Notes under the pieces: model-generated
The model's database searches: none
Told to the model about the DNA's origin: nothing
The model's input: only the letters and a program-made list of their open reading frames with translations
Source of the DNA: Lysobacter changpingensis
Lineage (GTDB): Bacteria > Pseudomonadota > Gammaproteobacteria > Xanthomonadales > Xanthomonadaceae
Direction: 5' to 3'
DNA: 64,000 nucleotides
Assembly: GCF_017308985.1 (NCBI RefSeq)
Contig: NZ_JADWPE010000001.1
Coordinates: 62,001 to 126,000 of the forward strand
In this document: in pieces, positions 62,942 to 64,000 of the stretch
How the letters are laid out: every line of letters starts with the position of its first letter
Numbering within the stretch: position 1 is the first letter of the stretch
Program-made: the position numbers and the translations under genes

Positions 62942-63062
62942 CATTCCAGCGAAAGCTCGAGCCCATTCTGCTCCTGGGGCTCTGCTTCGACGCGAGACGT
63001 TGCCCCTCACCCCAACCCCTCTCAGCTCTGCACTCCCTCCGGTCGCCGCAGGGAGAGGGGTT
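62942..63062. repeat. Composite intergenic repeat (copy 2)
   Basis: CATTCCAGCGAAAGCTCGAG begins at 62942, then CCCCTCACCCC and the arms AACCCCTCTC (63014-63023) and GAGAGGGGTT (63053-63062), a perfect 10-bp inverted repeat with a 29-bp loop. Order and motifs equal those at 6621-6785. It fills the gap between the protease and the CDF gene and could act as a transcription terminator. Confidence 0.72.
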
Positions 63063-63146
63063 CAAACCGACCACACCACCTGCACGACACATTTACCCCG
63101 CTCCCCCGACCATCACCGCAACGCACGATTCCACGGGAGCGAACGC

Positions 63147-64000
63147 ATGGCCGGATCCGGCCGCATGGTGGTGGTCGCCGCGCTGCTCGGCAATGCGGCC
63201 GTCGCGGTCACCAAGTTCATCGCGGCGGCGTTCACCGGATCCTCGGCGATGCTCAGCGAAGGCGTGCATTCGCTGGTGGACACCAGCAACCAGGTGCTGA
63301 TGCTGCACGGCCTGCGGCGCGCGGCGAAACCGCCCGACGCCGCGCATCCCTTCGGCTACGGACGCGAGCTGTACTTCTGGGCGTTCATCGTCGCGCTGAT
63401 GGTGTTCGCGCTCGGCGCGGGCATCTCGTTCTACGAGGGCATCGTGCACCTGCGCCACCCGCGCGAGATCGAGAATCCGCTGGTGAACTACATCGTGCTG
63501 GGCGCATCCCTCGTCTTCGAAGGCGCGACCTGGTACGTGGCGCTGCGCGCATTCCGCGCGGCGAAGGGACGACGCGGCTGGATCCGCGCCTTCCGCGACA
63601 GCAAGGACGCCAGCACCTTCACCGTGCTGTTCGAGGACACCGCGGCGATGCTCGGCCTGCTGATCGCGCTGGCCGGCGTCGTCGCCGCGCAGGTCACCGG
63701 CGATCCGCGCTTCGACGGCTACGCGTCGCTGGGCATCGGCGCGGTGCTGGCGGTCACCGCGATCCTGCTCGCTCGCGAAACCAAGGGCCTGCTGCTGGGC
63801 GAGGCGGCGCAGCGGCAGGTGGTGAACGACATCCTGCGCATCGCCGACGACGACCCCGACGTGCGCTGCGCCAACGGCGTGCTGACGCAGCAGCTGGGGC
63901 CGGAGAGCATCATCGCCGCGCTCAGCGCCGACTTCCACGACGCGCTCACCACGCCGCAGATCGAAGCCTGCGTGATGCGCATCGAACGCGCCGTGCAGCG
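63147..64000 (+). CDS. Cation diffusion facilitator transporter (partial, runs off right edge)
   Basis: The first 284 codons of a CDF-family metal/proton antiporter start at ATG 63147 with GGGAGC 7 bp upstream. TM1 (VVVAALLGNAAVAVTKFIAAAF) and TM2 with the metal-site motif SSAMLSEGVHSLVDTSNQVLML (His/Asp) are seen. HPFGYGRELYFWAF, TM3-4, and TM5 with VLFEDTAAMLGLLIAL (second metal site, Asp), then the start of the cytoplasmic domain, follow. It exports Zn2+ or similar metals. The E-D version of the TM5 site (FEDTAA) is typical of the YdfR-like branch. The end lies outside the window. Confidence 0.92.
   Translation, partial: MAGSGRMVVVAALLGNAAVAVTKFIAAAFTGSSAMLSEGVHSLVDTSNQVLMLHGLRRAAKPPDAAHPFGYGRELYFWAFIVALMVFALGAGISFYEGIVHLRHPREIENPLVNYIVLGASLVFEGATWYVALRAFRAAKGRRGWIRAFRDSKDASTFTVLFEDTAAMLGLLIALAGVVAAQVTGDPRFDGYASLGIGAVLAVTAILLARETKGLLLGEAAQRQVVNDILRIADDDPDVRCANGVLTQQLGPESIIAALSADFHDALTTPQIEACVMRIERAVQ

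Overview
The window is high-GC chromosomal DNA from a Gram-negative bacterium, most likely a gammaproteobacterium of the Lysobacter/Xanthomonadaceae type. This is an inference from gene content: TonB-dependent receptors, a giant AIDA-type autotransporter with an extended signal peptide, an XRE-DUF2975 pair, a FixJ-like regulator, and CCAGC-GAAA-GCTGG type intergenic repeats. Genes are densely packed and many neighbours overlap by 1-4 bases. No rRNA, tRNA, CRISPR array, insertion sequence or origin was seen.

Left part (1-6.8 kb): a TonB-dependent receptor cut by the window edge, a LysR regulator, a sodium/solute symporter with an N-terminal periplasmic beta-propeller-like domain, and a CitE-like lyase, all on the minus strand, then a divergent Asp-nucleophile alpha/beta hydrolase. 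Next (6.8-18.8 kb) is a single 3985-residue autotransporter made of two kinds of repeat array, with regularly spaced cysteine pairs. A LysM/FecR protein coupled to a CHASE2-GGDEF diguanylate cyclase follows.

22.7-29.9 kb: a four-gene overlapping operon encodes a TonB-dependent receptor, an exported CobN-like chelatase, an ExbB/TolQ-like channel protein and a DUF2149 protein. This gene set matches the hmuR-S-U-V part of the Bacteroidetes haem-uptake operon better than B12 synthesis. An 18-bp perfect palindrome separates it from a divergent MerC-like gene. GFA-domain, gluconokinase, SLC13 transporter and unknown exported protein genes follow.

34.2-60.8 kb: a PAS histidine kinase and a FixJ-like regulator sit beside three long operons. 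Operon 1 (37.35-45.3 kb, eight genes) has a receiver-only protein, a YiaW/YiaV-like pair, an outer-membrane efflux factor, a Ca2+/H+ exchanger, a K+ channel, an outer-membrane protein and an MscS channel. Operon 2 (45.5-51.4 kb) has an Orn/Lys/Arg-type decarboxylase, an AspT antiporter and an OprD-like porin. Operon 3 (56.9-60.8 kb) has an OmpA-like protein and DUF3300, DUF2950 and DUF2092 proteins. Each operon is preceded by the same 18-bp element containing CCAAGGGCCAATT. This suggests a single envelope, ion-balance and acid-stress regulon controlled by the adjacent two-component system, and it is the most interesting observation here.

Between operons 2 and 3 lies a type VI secretion cassette (51.4-56.4 kb, minus strand): VgrG, a VRR-NUC effector, a DUF3396-type immunity protein and accessory genes. 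VgrG lacks its needle, the effector and immunity genes each carry a frameshift, another gene has a likely one near its 3' end, and the last gene is truncated. The right end holds an XRE/DUF2975 regulator pair with a palindromic operator, a retropepsin-like aspartyl protease, an intergenic repeat that also occurs near 6.7 kb, and the start of a cation diffusion facilitator gene.
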